A stretch of 64,000 nt of DNA from Baylisascaris procyonis (Eukaryota > Nematoda > Chromadorea > Rhabditida > Ascarididae): contig JAZARR010000152.1 of assembly GCA_037389465.1 (NCBI GenBank), forward strand, positions 1,492,001-1,556,000. The letters are read 5' to 3'. Of the stretch, positions 11,921 through 25,521 are shown piece by piece. The notes below the pieces were generated by a model, which saw only the letters and a list, made by a program, of their open reading frames with translations, was not told where the DNA came from and did not search any database. The stretch's first letter is position 1. Every line of letters begins with the position of its first letter. Position numbers and translations under genes: made by a program.

Positions 11921-13749
11921 TATGGTTTTTCGTTAGAAGTGCTACTGAGACCAAAAATGGTGTGATATTGTACTGAATGAAAATTGAGATGAGCAGAAAT
12001 GTGGTATAACGCATATGAAATGACAGCAAAAACGCTTAACGACATGTGAGGACAGCTGTGCTGAACTGCACATCGTCTATGTTTACGTTCATAGACGACA
12101 ACTCATCAATTCACGAACTGCATTTCCGATTGAACTACGTCATAATTGCGCATTGATGAGATACGAACACTGAACAAATGCACCCTCTTATTTGACTTTT
12201 GCCTATTAATAGCACCCCCCCCTACCCCCCCCCCCCATCCTGTCAGTATCAACACCCTTTACGCACCCCCCACTCTCACCCTCGCAAGTACCCCTCTCTA
12301 CCTTCCTTCTCATACCCTACCTCGTATGATGAACTTCTACCATTTAATCCTTCAGTTTTGCAACACCTCTATAAAATACTTTCGCAGTTATTTATACGGT
12401 CGATATTTAATGAACTTATGCAAATATTTCAAGCATATATCGTACGGAGAAATTTCCATCACAACTACTGTTTTTTGTTTCTGATTGAACTATGCTACTC
12501 CTCCCCGGTCCCCCATTCCTCTCTCGTTTCCCTTCTTTTCGTCGATGTCGCTTTTATTTTGAAGTGTTGATGTTTTTAACTTCAGGCTAGCATTCAAAGT
12601 TATTTTGCTTAATTGGTTAATGAATAACCTGTATCCAGGTACTCAAAAACTAGTTCATATAAGGCAATTAAAAATCACAAATAATTACTGAAGATGGGAG
12701 GTGTTTTGTTTGTGAAGTCAATTCAAGAAGTAAACAACTATTGAATACTTGAATTTTAACTTCAACTTTAACTCAAAAACTTAAAAACTCAAAAGCAACT
12801 TGATAAAACTAAAAATTCTATTTTAGTAAAAATAAAGAATAGAAAAACTATAAATATTGCATATTTCAAGCTTTAATATTATTTCAATGAAGAAGCTGAA
12901 GGATAGAACCATAGTAGCCATACAAATGATCACCAGCATGTGTTTTCGAACAAAACTGAGCGATCATCCAATTATACTAAGCGCTCGTTATTTTTTAGCG
13001 AAGCATGCAAAACAAATATGCATACAGCGCGCCACATAGATGACCAACCGAATGACCACTCATACAGGTGACCATTTCTCACACTTCTCTAATAAATAAT
13101 TGATAATAAATAATACAATCACAATAAATATAGTTCTCATTTAACGATAAATTAAACAAATACATATATCCTAATAAAATATTTCTTAATTAAGTTGAAT
13201 ATTTGCAAATATAAATTATTAGGAAGGAATTATTCATTTAAAATTTAAAAAAAAGAATTTAAAAAAACGAGGAAAATAAAAATAAGCTATTAATGTTAGT
13301 TGCTAAAAATTTCGATGAAAGTGTAATAAAGAGAAATCAAAATTGCTCAATGCAAAATGTACGAAAAAGAATTCACCAAAGCGCAATAACGATTTAGAAT
13401 CGAATTTAGGAACTCGTTTCTATCAATGAACACATTACAATGTGAGCATACCAACATCATTCGTTATGCACAACAATTCGTTACCGAGAGTGGATCATTC
13501 TAACATTCTCAACAATAAAAAATATAACTGTTATCGTATATTATCAGTGGAATTGTAAGGGAGCGAAAAAATTCTCTCAATATTGGAATGGATAATATCC
13601 TGAAATTATTTGAGACAGGAGTTTCCTGAAATTGGAGTGCCTAGGCTTCCTCTCAGCTCTCCCCTCCTCCCATCTCTCCCCCCCCCCCCAAATATTTCCG
13701 ATATTTTGACTCTCATAATCATCAATGCCATTTTAAAAATAGTTCTTCC

Positions 13750-13793
<44 letters not shown>

Positions 13794-15770
13794 CTATCTG
13801 ATATGCTCGAATAATCTACTACCTCAACCTTCAACCTAAAAACTTATCACTATATTTCAATAATCTCATTTTTCCTCACTTAGGTATCAAATTTACTGAT
13901 AAAACAAGAAAAGAGCACAAACATTTCCCTTATTCTAATCAGTTAACTATCACTCTTATCATCGCATTACTATCTAGGCTCTTATCATCATCAATATCAA
14001 CTAGGCTCTTATCAACGTAGCATTAACTCAGCTGCTGATTCATCGAGCGTTATTACAATCTAACTATCTTTTCTCGATTTTTTCACTCCAACTTCCGACT
14101 ATAGAATTTTATGCGGTAAGAATGCGTAAATTCATTTACTGATCGGTGACACATTATCAATTTTTAAACTCAAAGAGTAATGCGTAGGTGAATGAATAGT
14201 GACAGTACATTATCGCTCTTACCGTATTATTTTCGAATAAATCTACACCCCCATGCATCTACGGACCATACATTTACCAAACAGAATTATATCGCTTCCC
14301 AATTTCCTGAGTCCCGGGCCTGATTTTTTTTTTATTAAAAAATTTTCAAGTTCCCTCAACATCAAACAATCATGAATGATTTTTACCCTAATTATACGCT
14401 AATAATTTCTATAGCATATCTATTCCTTTACCCATCTAGTAGATCGATGACTTATAAAAAACTTATAAAAACTTGGTTAAATTTTTGAAAATTTCTAGTC
14501 AAACTTTTGTTTAAAGTTCAAATTTTTCTATTACTTCATTTTAGTATTTTATTTTAGCAAAAAAAAAAACATATTCGATTGTACATTTCCTATTCAGCAT
14601 AATTGTTGAACGAAAAACACATTCCACATAAAAACGCAGCCTCTGAAAATAACCATTTTTTGTAAATTAATTTCTATAAATTAAAACAGTAACAGATTTT
14701 CCGACATTCCGAGTCCATTATTGGATCGACAGTACACTATTTGCTATTCATAATCTCGTCACCTGAGGTATTACCTGAGGTACATTCAAGTCCAGGCCAC
14801 ATACGAATTTAAAAAGAGTTCTAGCCAATTTGCAAAATTTTTCTTTCCGGTTCTAAAGGCTTCATCCTCAACTCCATTGTTAAATTAAAAAGTATTATGA
14901 TTTCAACTTCTAATATTAACTCCCTCCCCCTCTCCAGCCCTTTGCACTCTTCCTTTTCACCCCCTCTAGCTAAATATGCTTATTTAATATTGGCGCCTCT
15001 ATACTCATATTATTCAAGTTGTTATTCACTTAAGTTAAATTAACCAGAAATATTACTTTAACTCAATATTTATTAACATAAAAAGGCTTGATCATAAATA
15101 AACTTAACAAAAAAAGCAAAAATTTAACAATCGCTTTTAAAGATTTAAAAAAAAAACTTCTAAACTTTTCACTTATACGGAAAATGGAAAATATTTTCAA
15201 AAGCTGAAATAATTTAACAGAATTTTTAACATTTCACTTGCATCAATTATAAGCTTTACTATTTTGCGGCAAATATTAAATTTGATAATATTTAAGACAT
15301 CTGTTGAATTACCTGATAATCTAATCTCTAATTCTTTAAGTAAATCTCATATGACAATCAAATGAGAACGTCGGCTGGCAATAACTATTTGAAATTAAAG
15401 CTCTTACTTATAATATGGTTGAATAACAACCTAAGAGTAAAATAAAGAGGATATTTGTTTATAAAATATGAATGAACAAGAAAAAAATACATCCAAAGAA
15501 TAGAGAATGGAAAGCGTGAAAAGAAATAAATAAACAAGACTCGTTTCACTGTGAATAAAACGATGGAATGTGAAAACATGTAAATGGCAAAGACGATATT
15601 GGCAGCTTACTCATCGCTATAATGTGAGAAATGCCTCTAAATAACAACGATTGAGCAGCTATAAAAGGAAAACAGAGAGGGAGAGAGAGAGGGACAGAGA
15701 GGGAGAGAGAGAGGAAGAAAGGGAAAGGGAAAGAGAAAAGTGAGAGAGAGAGCCGTGATAGGACGTTTAC

Positions 15771-15817
15771 CTTGGCCATTTTTTTGTCATTGATGCCGCT
15801 TATTCGAGATACGCTCC
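15771..15817 (-). other. candidate 47-nt exon
   Basis: Between aaatatag and AAG|GTAAACG there are 2 + 45 nt coding SVSRISGINDKKMAK (phase 1 in, phase 0 out). It joins in frame to the exon starting at 5340. The donor is good; the acceptor has a poor pyrimidine tract. It may be part of the minus-strand gene ending at 1187. Confidence 0.3.
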
Positions 15818-16725
15818 CTATATTTGCCACTATCATACTTCATTCCCCATTCATAGTAATATAGTTGTAAATTTGTTGATGAAAAAATCTCCATCGACCA
15901 TATACGTTAAATTTTTTTTAATGCTCTTGAAACTATAATTAAGCTATGAGTAAGAAATCTGTTCAGTAGATTACACACCACAGCCAGATCTTCTTGATCC
16001 CAACAACTTTGAAATGGCTTATAGAAAGTCAAGAGTATAAAAAATTTGCTTACATTTTACACCGGTTGGCCTTTCATTTACACTAATCCCAATCTAACAA
16101 AAAACGGCTTTTTTTTTGCAAAAGGCATATGCAGTCAGTCAGACAAATCAATCTATGTATGCACAGCTTTGCGCATTTTATTATTTTCTAGCAATTTATG
16201 AGAGCGGTTGGTCAAGTCAACAAAACGCATCAGCATCTCGCCAAAACTGCCCTAACATACTTCACCACATATCCTCTACGAGTGACCGTTGAGTGACCAT
16301 AAGCGTAGAAAAAAGCACATCATATCAATGTCCGTCATATACGTTGCAATCTAAAATTGATAGGATCGCTAGCTGAACACCAAAAGTCCTAAAGTACTTA
16401 TGACAAAAAATACAAATGAATGCAATTTACATCATCAATATAAGCGGCTATAGTTATAATCAGCTATATTCTTAAAAAATATTTCTCCGTTATCTTTTTT
16501 TTATTGTGTGCATTTTAGATCTATTCGGCGTAAACCTACATAGATATTACCAAAACACTATAAACGATCAAAAAGCTATCTGAAAATAAGGATCCGAAAA
16601 GATCACGTTTCAGACGTTATTTAATGCACCGGTCAAACGAGGAAGATAGATGGAGGGATGGGGATGGGAGAGGATAACGGAAGGAATAGATGGATCTCAA
16701 AGATATCGAAATTTCAAAATCGTTG

Positions 16726-17155
16726 TCTCGCTCCAAACGTTCACTCCTATCTCGCTCCAAATATTGACTCCTATCTCGCTCCAAATATTGACTCCTATCT
16801 CGCTCCAAATATTGACTCCTATCTCGCTCCAAATATTGACTCCTATCTCGCTCCAAATATTGACTCCTATCTCGCTCCAACTATTGACTCCTATCTCGCT
16901 CCAAATATTGACTCCTATCTCGCTCCAAATATTGACTCCTATCTCGCTCCAAATATTGACTCCTATCTCGCTCCAAATATTGACTCCTATCTCGCTCCAA
17001 CTATTGATTCCTATCTCGCTCCAAATATTGACTCCTATCTCGCTCCAAATATTGACTCCTATCTCGCTCCAAATATTACTCCTATCTCGCTCCAAATATT
17101 GACTCCTATCTCGCTCCAAATATTGACTCCTATCTCGCTCCAAATATTACTCCTA
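16726..17155. repeat. 24-bp minisatellite, about 18 copies
   Basis: The unit TCTCGCTCCAAATATTGACTCCTA is repeated with few changes: some copies have AACTATTG, and two have a 3-base deletion giving ATTACTCC. Because 24 is a multiple of 3 and the unit lacks stops in several frames, long open frames on both strands arise automatically. There is no sign of translation. Confidence 0.96.
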
Positions 17156-17159
17156 AAAT

Positions 17160-20100
17160 TTCTCCCCATCCTTTTTCATAACATCAACTCATACTAACCA
17201 ACTCCTATACAAAAAATTGCCAACATCCCTAGGAAATTAAAAATGCCCAGTAGATATTTGAACGGAAATAACACAAGTCATTCCAAAGGAAGATAAAAAA
17301 ATGAGACGATTGTGTTGAATAGATAATTGCTAATGGCCAATTCATGCAACACTTTTTCACCTATCTACCCTTAAGAAATCAAAACTCTAAAATTGAACCA
17401 AGATAAAACTTTACATTGGAAAGAGACTAATCTCTATGTGAAAATATACAAAAAAAAAAAAAAACAAGTGATATTAATAGGTAAAATAATCGATCCAAAC
17501 AATAAATAAACTATTGATAAATTTTATAATTATTAATATTAGCCTTCTCTAAGATTACACCACCATCTTGCTTCATAATATATATTAGCGAATATTAAGA
17601 TATATGCAAATTAACTCACTAATCACTAGCAATGAACTGAAATTAACTGATGAAATTTACTGATGCTGGAGCTAATCTCAAAGCGGAAATGATCAACGCT
17701 GATAATGAATGACTCAACATTGTTTTTTTTAATTTGTAATACAGCATATAAAGCTCAATGTTTAGTCATGCTCAGCATATTTAATTTGCATAAAAGCTCA
17801 ATTACTACGATAAAATAGTACAATATGAAAATTTTTATAATAATTGGAATAACTTTCGTTTAAAAAAATTGGAAAAAAGTATGCACAAAATGGGAGCAGT
17901 AATAAGCGAAACCTCGTGAAAAACTTTCTAATTTAGTTTAAATCATCGTTGATCAACCACGACGACAACTCGCCAAATAAAAACAATCTTCCAATAATCT
18001 TCCAATAATAAAATAATCCAATATATTAGCATTGTGGATTTATTGTGGATATTAGAGACAGTGTGGATATTAGTGATCCATGACATCAATATAAAATCCT
18101 TCCAGAAAATTATTTTCATAAAAATTACAATTAAATTACTCCAGGGGGTCATAACTTCTGAAATATCTAAATGTGACCTACGATCAAAAAAAAAAAACTT
18201 CTACAAAGCAGCGGAAATTGCCTGAATCACGGTAAATTTGCAGATGAGCGCATAAGAAATGGTCAAAAGATCGAGAATGAGTAACTTTAAAAAATTCACT
18301 ACCAATGAACCAGTCATGAGTATGATAAGAATCCTTTAAAAGTGAATGAAAAACTACCACATTTTTTTCAAAGTTTACAAAATGCTCTCACTCAGAGATC
18401 AAAAAATTATTACATGTGGATATCGAAGAGCGAAATTAGGGCGTTCTAACTCATGAGAGCAATATTTTTCAAAAAAAAAAAAAAAATTCACAGCTTTTAA
18501 AATTTAAAAAATTCATGAATTAATCGAAAAAAGTTCATTACACAGATGATTTGAAAAAATTTATAAAAAATAAAAAAAATTAAAATTTCAGGTTAGGGGA
18601 ATTTTCAAGTATCGCTAGCTCTTTAGTGTAGTCCATTTTGTAAACTGAACACGAACGATCCTACTATATAAATCGATATTTCTTGAAGGCTATTTCTCCC
18701 GCAAGTTCACTAACCTCCCCCATCTCCCCTCCACCCCCCTCTCTCCAGTATTGAAATATTCGAATCACTAGAAGCTCATTAACAAAAAAATTCATCGTAA
18801 AATTTATTTCGAGCAAAAAAAAAAAATTCTACTTTTACTGAACGACAGTGAATTACTTTTAAATAAATTCAAAGATTTTTTTTTTGCAATAAGTTGGTAT
18901 ATATATATATTCACATTTTTTGCCTCAATGTATAAACCAACGTAGATGATAGCTGAATTTCTGCATTATGAAAAAAGTACATTAATATTTATGCAAATTT
19001 CGATTATTAATATTTAGGTAAATTTCAATTTTCCTATGAGTACCAACCAAATAAACCGATTAATTATACTAATTACTCAAAGCTTAAATTATTTGCTGGT
19101 AGATCAAATAGCACACCTGCATCTATGCTGGAGGCGTATCTGGGAGCTATACGACGAATCCCTCGCCCGTATTGTTCATCGCAATCGTTACGCCTGGCCT
19201 GTAAAATTCGAACTGATGAATTTCATTACTTGAGGGCCTTAAAAATTATGAATAATACGGAATTGAGATCTTCACAAGTAATACTTAACAAGATACAATA
19301 CGAATCGTTCGATTATAAATGTGAAGCAAAACAAAAAAAACCAAAAAAACACCAACGAAACGCATCCTATGGAATTATGCTAAGATCATCACCAAACATT
19401 TTGAAGTATCTTCCGCAAAATTTTAAATCCTTCATTTCTTTTCCTCTTTCTAATAATATCCCCTCAATAGATCATTCTACTTAATTCGATGGCGAATTGA
19501 TTATTGAAATTTTATTCAAAATTACATGGTAGATCAATGAGCATTCGTTCATTATCGATAGAAACGTGCTATTTAAATAACATCGAAATAAATACCTTCA
19601 ATATTCATTCCATTGAATTAAATAATATAGAGATAAATTAAGACGGAGTCCATTTCCACTTATGCTTACAATATCGGCAAATATAAGCATTTATTTTATA
19701 TAATCCTTAAGGCAAGATTCCATTATAGCCAAGCAAAAAAAAGCTCTTCAAATTTTTCTGCTTCAAATTCACATTTGAAGCAGAAAAAAAAAACAAAAAT
19801 ATTTATTTATTTTTTAAACTTAGAATAGAGTGGGTGGGAAAAAAACCTAATTGCGTAGAGAATCCTTATTTATTTTTCTAAAAATCAGGACAAAAGGGTG
19901 GATGAAGAGGAGAAGAAGTGATGAAAGAAGGGATGTTATAATATAAGGCGCAATATATATGCGTCGATTGCATTTAATTGTCATCAATGCTTGTATTAAA
20001 CGTTCAAAAAAATGCCTTTGTAATTGCTGATTTTTTTTTAATGTATGCATAACGACGATAACATTTTTGTACGATTGCCATCATATATGGTTGTGTAAAT

Positions 20101-20239
20101 AAAACTACGAGTATTGCGATGAACGCTTAGCAAATATTCAACTCTTCTTGCCTTCAATCGATTAGATCGCCGAACGGAAATTTATTATATAGCTAGCAGG
20201 ATCTATAATAATAAAGAATAAACTAAATATACGTCTTAC
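17160..20239. other. AT-rich stretch with one ambiguous exon-like segment
   Basis: Mostly non-coding. At 19198-19117 (minus) a strong acceptor gaattttacag and a GCAG|GTGTGC donor enclose 82 nt, open only in phase 0, but the plus strand is open in all three frames too. It cannot follow the 20302-20240 exon without an immediate stop, so I do not place it in a gene. A near-perfect 16-bp hairpin sits at 19753-19788. Confidence 0.35.
19753..19788. repeat. perfect 16-bp inverted repeat (hairpin)
   Basis: The arms at 19753-19768 and 19773-19788 are exact reverse complements (core CTGCTTCAAAT), with loop TCAC. The region is non-coding. Confidence 0.9.
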
Positions 20240-20302
20240 CGTATAAAATCGAATAAAGCCCCCTTCGAATTAGCTTTCCCGTCCTTTTTCGGGTAATTTT
20301 GC
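20240..20302 (-). other. candidate 63-nt exon
   Basis: Both splice sites are excellent: tttttttgcag before and ACG|GTAAGACG after. In the frame entered and left in phase 1 it reads KITRKRTGKLIRRGLYSILY, very basic. That phase matches the exon ending at 25344 and the 47-nt exon at 15817-15771, giving a continuous frame into the 1.2-5.3 kb gene. A second open frame (QNYPKKDGKANSKGALFDF) exists, so the reading frame is not certain. Confidence 0.4.
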
Positions 20303-20868
20303 CTGCAAAAAAAAGCGAAATTTATGGTTCTTATGATTTTCATTCAAGAATACCGCGTATAAATGATAGTAAAGTACCAAAAAATACCAACATTTTATGG
20401 TACTATACCATCATTCTTTTACCATTAACACTTAGTTCTTACTCGTCCATTCAATTCTCATCTCAATGAACTGCTAAATGATATGAAAACAAATAACAGC
20501 ATTAATAAAACCTGGATGGCCTAGCAATTGGTTGATGAAATTACGATATTATGGTGCATTCAACCCGACTGCGAGGAGAATCCTTGAAATTGAAGCGATT
20601 TTTCCAGAAAAATTTGCTCTACTTTTCGCTTTTGCAATGCGTATCCTTCATTTTCATCACCAATTTCTTTGAATTAAGTTTTTAACTTGAATTAACGTAT
20701 TCAATTTTAATTTTAATAATATTCATGAATTAATTTTTAATTTTCTCCAAAAAATTTGAATTTTTCTCAGCATAATTCCTAAAATCGGATCATACATCAA
20801 ACCCCCTCTCCCTCCCTTCTCTCCCATTCTACTCCCTCCCCATCACTCAGCTCGGCAAACATTCAAAT

Positions 20869-21144
20869 ATGATTGCTGAATCAACCGAAATTTACAGTCC
20901 AATACTTCCGACTTCAATGAAAAAAATTTGCGTTGACGATTTTTGCACGCCACTCAACACTCAAGGTTTTTATAAAATAAAAGCCCCAATCCTTATAATT
21001 ATTATATTCTTTCTATTGCTTCCATACGTAAATTTAAGCTGCTCTAGACTACCAAAAAACCTCAAAATAAACTCTAGGAACCAAGAAATCCTAAATATTT
21101 TTGAAGATATAATTCAAAATGAGGGGCAAAGGGGTAGGAGGTGA
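20869..21144 (+). CDS. hypothetical small membrane protein (single open frame)
   Basis: A 91-residue open frame with a polar N-terminus with two Cys (ICVDDFC), a hydrophobic run (APILIIIIFFLLLPYVNL) long enough for one membrane span, and a charged tail ending GQRGRR. A pyrimidine-rich stretch ending CACTCAG lies about 20 nt before the ATG and could act as a trans-splice acceptor. There is no family resemblance and no intron. In AT-rich DNA such a frame can be chance, so this is weak. Confidence 0.18.
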   Translation: MIAESTEIYSPILPTSMKKICVDDFCTPLNTQGFYKIKAPILIIIIFFLLLPYVNLSCSRLPKNLKINSRNQEILNIFEDIIQNEGQRGRR

Positions 21145-21519
21145 CCGAAAAAGCAGAAAACTTTTCTATCAAATATTTTTACGAACTTCATCTGAGAAAG
21201 ACAGTTATTATCGTAGAAAAAGATAAAAAATTTTCGAAGCACTAAGAATATCTACTTCTGGCTATACATATTAAATTTCAATAAAGCATAATATAGAATA
21301 CTAGAATACAGAAATATACCCTCATTTATTACAATATCTATACAGTACACATAGAAAGTACTACGATATCTAAAAATTTAAATATCTAAAAAAAACAAGA
21401 AAATAAAAAAACAGAGAGGATTTCGAAAAAAATCTGCGACTCGCAACAACAAACCACGACCTCTGTATGCATACGCCCGCACCGCAAACAGAACGAATTG
21501 TTGAATGAACGATAACCGC

Positions 21520-21557
21520 AGCGTTCACAGCTATATATGTGTATAGCTGTGAACGCT
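21520..21557. repeat. perfect 16-bp inverted repeat (hairpin)
   Basis: AGCGTTCACAGCTATA at 21520-21535 and its exact complement at 21542-21557 enclose a 6-base loop. The dyad makes the overlapping minus-strand open frame suspect. Confidence 0.92.
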
Positions 21558-21699
21558 TTCTTAGTGTTTCTTGATGCGCTTTAAACATAAAACCAATGAC
21601 GTTGATCCCGCTCCAATACTTGATCACATGGATAGCCGTTTCAAATTTTCACTAAAGAACATTTGACCTATATTTCTCGCCTATACTATTTGACCTCTT

Positions 21700-22060
21700 T
21701 CACCCTACACCATAATTTGAACTACACTGATCTATACTGCACTATTTGGCCTATATTTGACCGGCACCATAATATCTGACCTCTATAACGTCCTTCCCCA
21801 ACCCCAGCCCCCCTTAGTCGGCATAGCAATTTGAGTTTGACCTAGGCCTATAATATCTGACCTCCATTATGCCTTCAGACCCCCCCCCCTCAGTCTCGTC
21901 GACCTAACAATTTGAATTTGACGTATATTTATAATATCTGACCTCTATGATGTCTTCAACCCTCCCTCTCGTCTGCTAGCAAATTAAGTTTGACCTCTAT
22001 CTATAATATCTGACCTTTATGATATCTTCAATCCCCCTCTCGTCGACTAACAATTCGAGA
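21700..22060. repeat. diverged tandem repeat, about 80-90 bp unit
   Basis: About four copies carry the recurring blocks TATAATATCTGACCT, a pyrimidine-rich segment with CCTCTCGTCG, and ACAATTTGARTTTGACCT. Copies differ by many substitutions, so the array is old. Confidence 0.8.
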
Positions 22061-25000
22061 CGTGCTCTCATTAACAATCGTCAGCGATAGCTAGCCTAGC
22101 AGCCAAGAAAAGAAAAAACTCGTCCATAATTGCAGGTGCAAAGAAAACCCCAATACTAGAAGAGAAATAATTTCCGTAGAACGGTTTCCTTGGACTTCCC
22201 ATAAGTCGAAGCCGATCAAAAACAGCTCATCACTGATAATAGCTAATCAACTGACACAAGAAAATATCATCAACGAGCTCCAATCATATCTTTGAGATGG
22301 AAAATCAACTTCACTACTCGAATAAAGGACTTTACTATATTTACAAATTTGACTTAAATAATACTTACTATTCTAATAGTTATATTTATGAGAAAAGAAA
22401 TAACCTCAGTATGAATTTCACTGAAAATAAAATCGACAATTTCATTTTTATTTCATTTCATTTCGAAATAAAATTTTTAATGAAGCCGTCACATTATTAG
22501 TAGACAATTACACAATTTAAAGGAGATATACTATGAGCAACAACTAAAAAATGAAAGTATATAAATTAAATTCACAGAGAGATAACACTACTATCATTGT
22601 TATTTGTATACACGTTGGAAAATTTATTGATAGCCTCAAATGCTTAAAAATTCACTTAAAGCATAATTTGATCTAATTTGAGCAAAAAAAAAAGAGAGTA
22701 AAATTCGAGAAAAAAAAGACTGCTATAAAATCTTAACATAACCCTCGAAAATATGGAATCTTTATACACTATGAAATGCGTATAGCTCTCTCGTCAGCAA
22801 TCAGTTCTTCAATTTAAAAAATGGATCCTATTTAGTTCTTTAATATTTCGGTCCTCTAAGTCCCTCCCCCCAACCCCCAACTCTCCACCCCCCCCCCCAA
22901 TTCTATCGGGCTAAAAAATATGATCAATTTAAAATCCATGAGAAATAAAAGTCACAGAATTAATTTTTATAGTTCTTCGATGCGGATCGAAATCCTGACC
23001 GAAATTCATTTCCACCATTCAGCACAAATGGTTGCATCGATTTTTTAGGGGGGTGGGAGGGAGAATGGAGGGGGGAAGGGGAAGGGGAACACATCACTCA
23101 GCTGGATGCATTGATTTAAAAAAAATACAATTCATTTCAGCGTATCAAAGAATAAATTTGCTTATGTTTATGAATGGTGACAATATTCGTTGAGCACAAC
23201 AATAACTTTTTTCATCGTAGTTGAATATGATTTCAATTATAATTGAAAAAAATTTAAATGCTCTCTATTTTTTGAATGGGAATAGCGGAAATTGCAAACA
23301 AAATTGTTAAAAATATCATAATATTAACACTATGAGCAAGATAGAAGATATATTTGTAAGCATAATGAGCATTTTTGAAACCGGTTCTATTGCGCGGTCG
23401 GTGATCTGAACAAAACCCAAAAATTAGCTATCTTTTAGTCATCTCCTACCATGCCCTCCTCCCTCCTCCCTTCTTCCCTCCTTGCAGCTTTTCCTTACTC
23501 TGATCCTTAATACAGCAATAATTCAGGATCTAGCGGAGTGGGACAAATTTCCGGATGAAGCGGAAAATTTAAACCGACATCTAAATATCACCGATTTAAT
23601 GAAAATCAAGCCTAATTGTTGAGATTACTTAATAAAGCAAGCAGATTTTAAGCCACTGGACGGCCAATAAAGATAACCAAACATAAATCTATAAATCCCG
23701 GACGATACGATTCGAAATCTTGTGGATTTGATATCGCATAAATCGATAGCTAGAAAGACGTTTGCATCTTCGAATAAGAAGGAAGCCTCGCTCCCTGGAC
23801 TTATATTCGGATCGAAGATCCTGAACTTAAGATGTCGTCAGGATATTCTAAAGTGGCTCATAGGTTCAATTATCATTTCTTCCCAAAAGTCCCTTTCGAG
23901 CTAATCAACCACCAGTGTCACCTTTACCAAGTATTTGTAATACCGACAATTAGTTCACTTATAAGTCGACTAAAATGCCTTCGAGGTAAATAAAATAAAC
24001 TGAAGAATTCGAATAAACTGGAACTCGAATAGGACCGATTATTATCTCAAATTCTTATCAGGTATACTTATCACCTAATTTTAGTATTCAGATATCCATT
24101 TATAAGAGAATAAATTCCTTTGTAATCAGCGATTGATTAATGCAAATGTGCATAAATGTATAAACAATTTAACGAGTGGAACAAGCGTCGCCAATAGATA
24201 GTCGCTTACCTAATGATTTTTTGGGAAATCAAAAAGCGAAATGACTTCAAATTTGGGAAATCGGAAGCCGAAATGACTTTGAATTTGGAAAATCGAAAGT
24301 CAAAATAATTTTGATTTTGGGAAATCAAAATCCGAAATAACTCTGAAACTTAATTGAATATGAGATGAAGTTACAAATTTATAACAACGAACGAGACGAC
24401 AAAAGAAACCATTCAATGATGAGAAGTCATACAAAGATAGCAGCTAAATTCTTATCTATAAAAGAAATTCGTCAATAGATGACGTCAGCAGCTGGCAGGA
24501 ACTATACCCTTCAAAAGCTGAACAATATTCGTTGATTTACTCTTTGAGAATGTTGAAGTTCGAGCATAATCTCCAATTTAAGCTCTAGTTCAATGAGATT
24601 ATTCAAATATGCAAAGTATGGGTCAAAGTCTAATGCTCAACTGCCATACGTTAAACGTGCAACCTCGTAATTCCTTACGTCCCTTTTGGCACCAATTAAT
24701 AAACGGTGACGCCCTAATTTACATATTACTATATAATTTACATAATGCTCTATAATTTACATAATAACATACAACTACGCTATACGTATGCTATTATACT
24801 GTAACATACACAACCGATTTCCGTTACGATACTTTTAGGCCTTTACTATACCTTTTTTGTACTACACCGTACTATACAATGTGCCTTACTTTATACTTCC
24901 TTCAAATAATTAGAGGAAGAAAAAAGCCTAAAATTATCATAAAATAGAACACCTACAGAATCTTTTCTTTTCGAGACCCGAGCGGAAGTAAAATTTTTGT

Positions 25001-25343
25001 AAGGTCTTTAATCTTTTGAAATGCCCGTAAGTCCTTCCAAAAGTGAACGGTGCAGTTCTGAATTTGATGTGGGAAATCATTGCAGGATTTACACATCGCC
25101 GACATAGTTGTGCATATCTAGCTCCAAAGTTGAAATTGCCGGACAGACACAGACATACATGCACAGATAAACATTAGCCGGCAGCAACGATCCTTGAGAA
25201 TGTTAGTCAATAAAAGCGCATAAAAAACATTTATAAAAGACATACCTATGACAAAAAGAAAATACTTTACAAAGCTGACTTGTTCCCTAACTTTAAACGT
25301 TATAGCATCATATCTCACAGTTTAGCCGAACAAATCCACCTAC
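22061..25343. other. intergenic or intronic stretch, no supported gene
   Basis: Non-coding as far as I can see. It holds pyrimidine- and G-rich tracts (22860-22905, 23047-23092, 23450-23490) and a diverged 37-bp-type tandem at 24215-24350 (GGGAAATCRRAARYCGAAATRACT). Two short open frames (22297-22500, 23722-23904) lack recognisable features. Confidence 0.5.
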
Positions 25344-25521
25344 CTTTATCTCGCTTCATCCAGTCCTCATATCCCGTCAGCACGCCAATTGAAGATATAT
25401 CGAGATAATCCCAGTATCGCCCTTTCTGCAATATTCTGGATGAATCCATCGGATAGGAAATGGAACAACACCTACTGAACTGCACGACGATCAGTACAGA
25501 TGCCAAAAACGTTATTGCCAC
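25344..25521 (-). other. candidate exon, possible 5' exon of the minus-strand gene
   Basis: A coding-like stretch ends at AAAG|GTAGGT (phase 1) and includes RYWDYLDISSIGVLTGYEDW followed by MKRDK. Its N-terminal part (AITFLASVLIVVQF) is hydrophobic, like a signal sequence, but no ATG precedes it in frame; the first in-frame ATG is at PMDSS. Either an acceptor upstream or a start at that Met is needed. Phase is compatible with the 20302-20240 exon. The family is unrecognised. Confidence 0.35.

Larger units (their letters stand above)
8485..15770. other. non-coding, repeat-rich stretch
   Basis: No gene is supported. Small repeats include a direct duplication near 10925-11045, a degenerate tandem at 11700-11920, a (TA)n at 13751-13791 and C-rich tracts at 12217-12340 and 13660-13690. 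If the exons at 15.8 kb and above belong to the minus-strand gene, this whole stretch and the satellite would be one intron of about 10 kb. Confidence 0.5.

Noticed and set aside
11567..12029. Overlapping 110-111 codon minus-strand frames
   Set aside because: They run through a degenerate tandem repeat and have strongly biased Phe/Tyr/Pro content, with no splice sites or domain.
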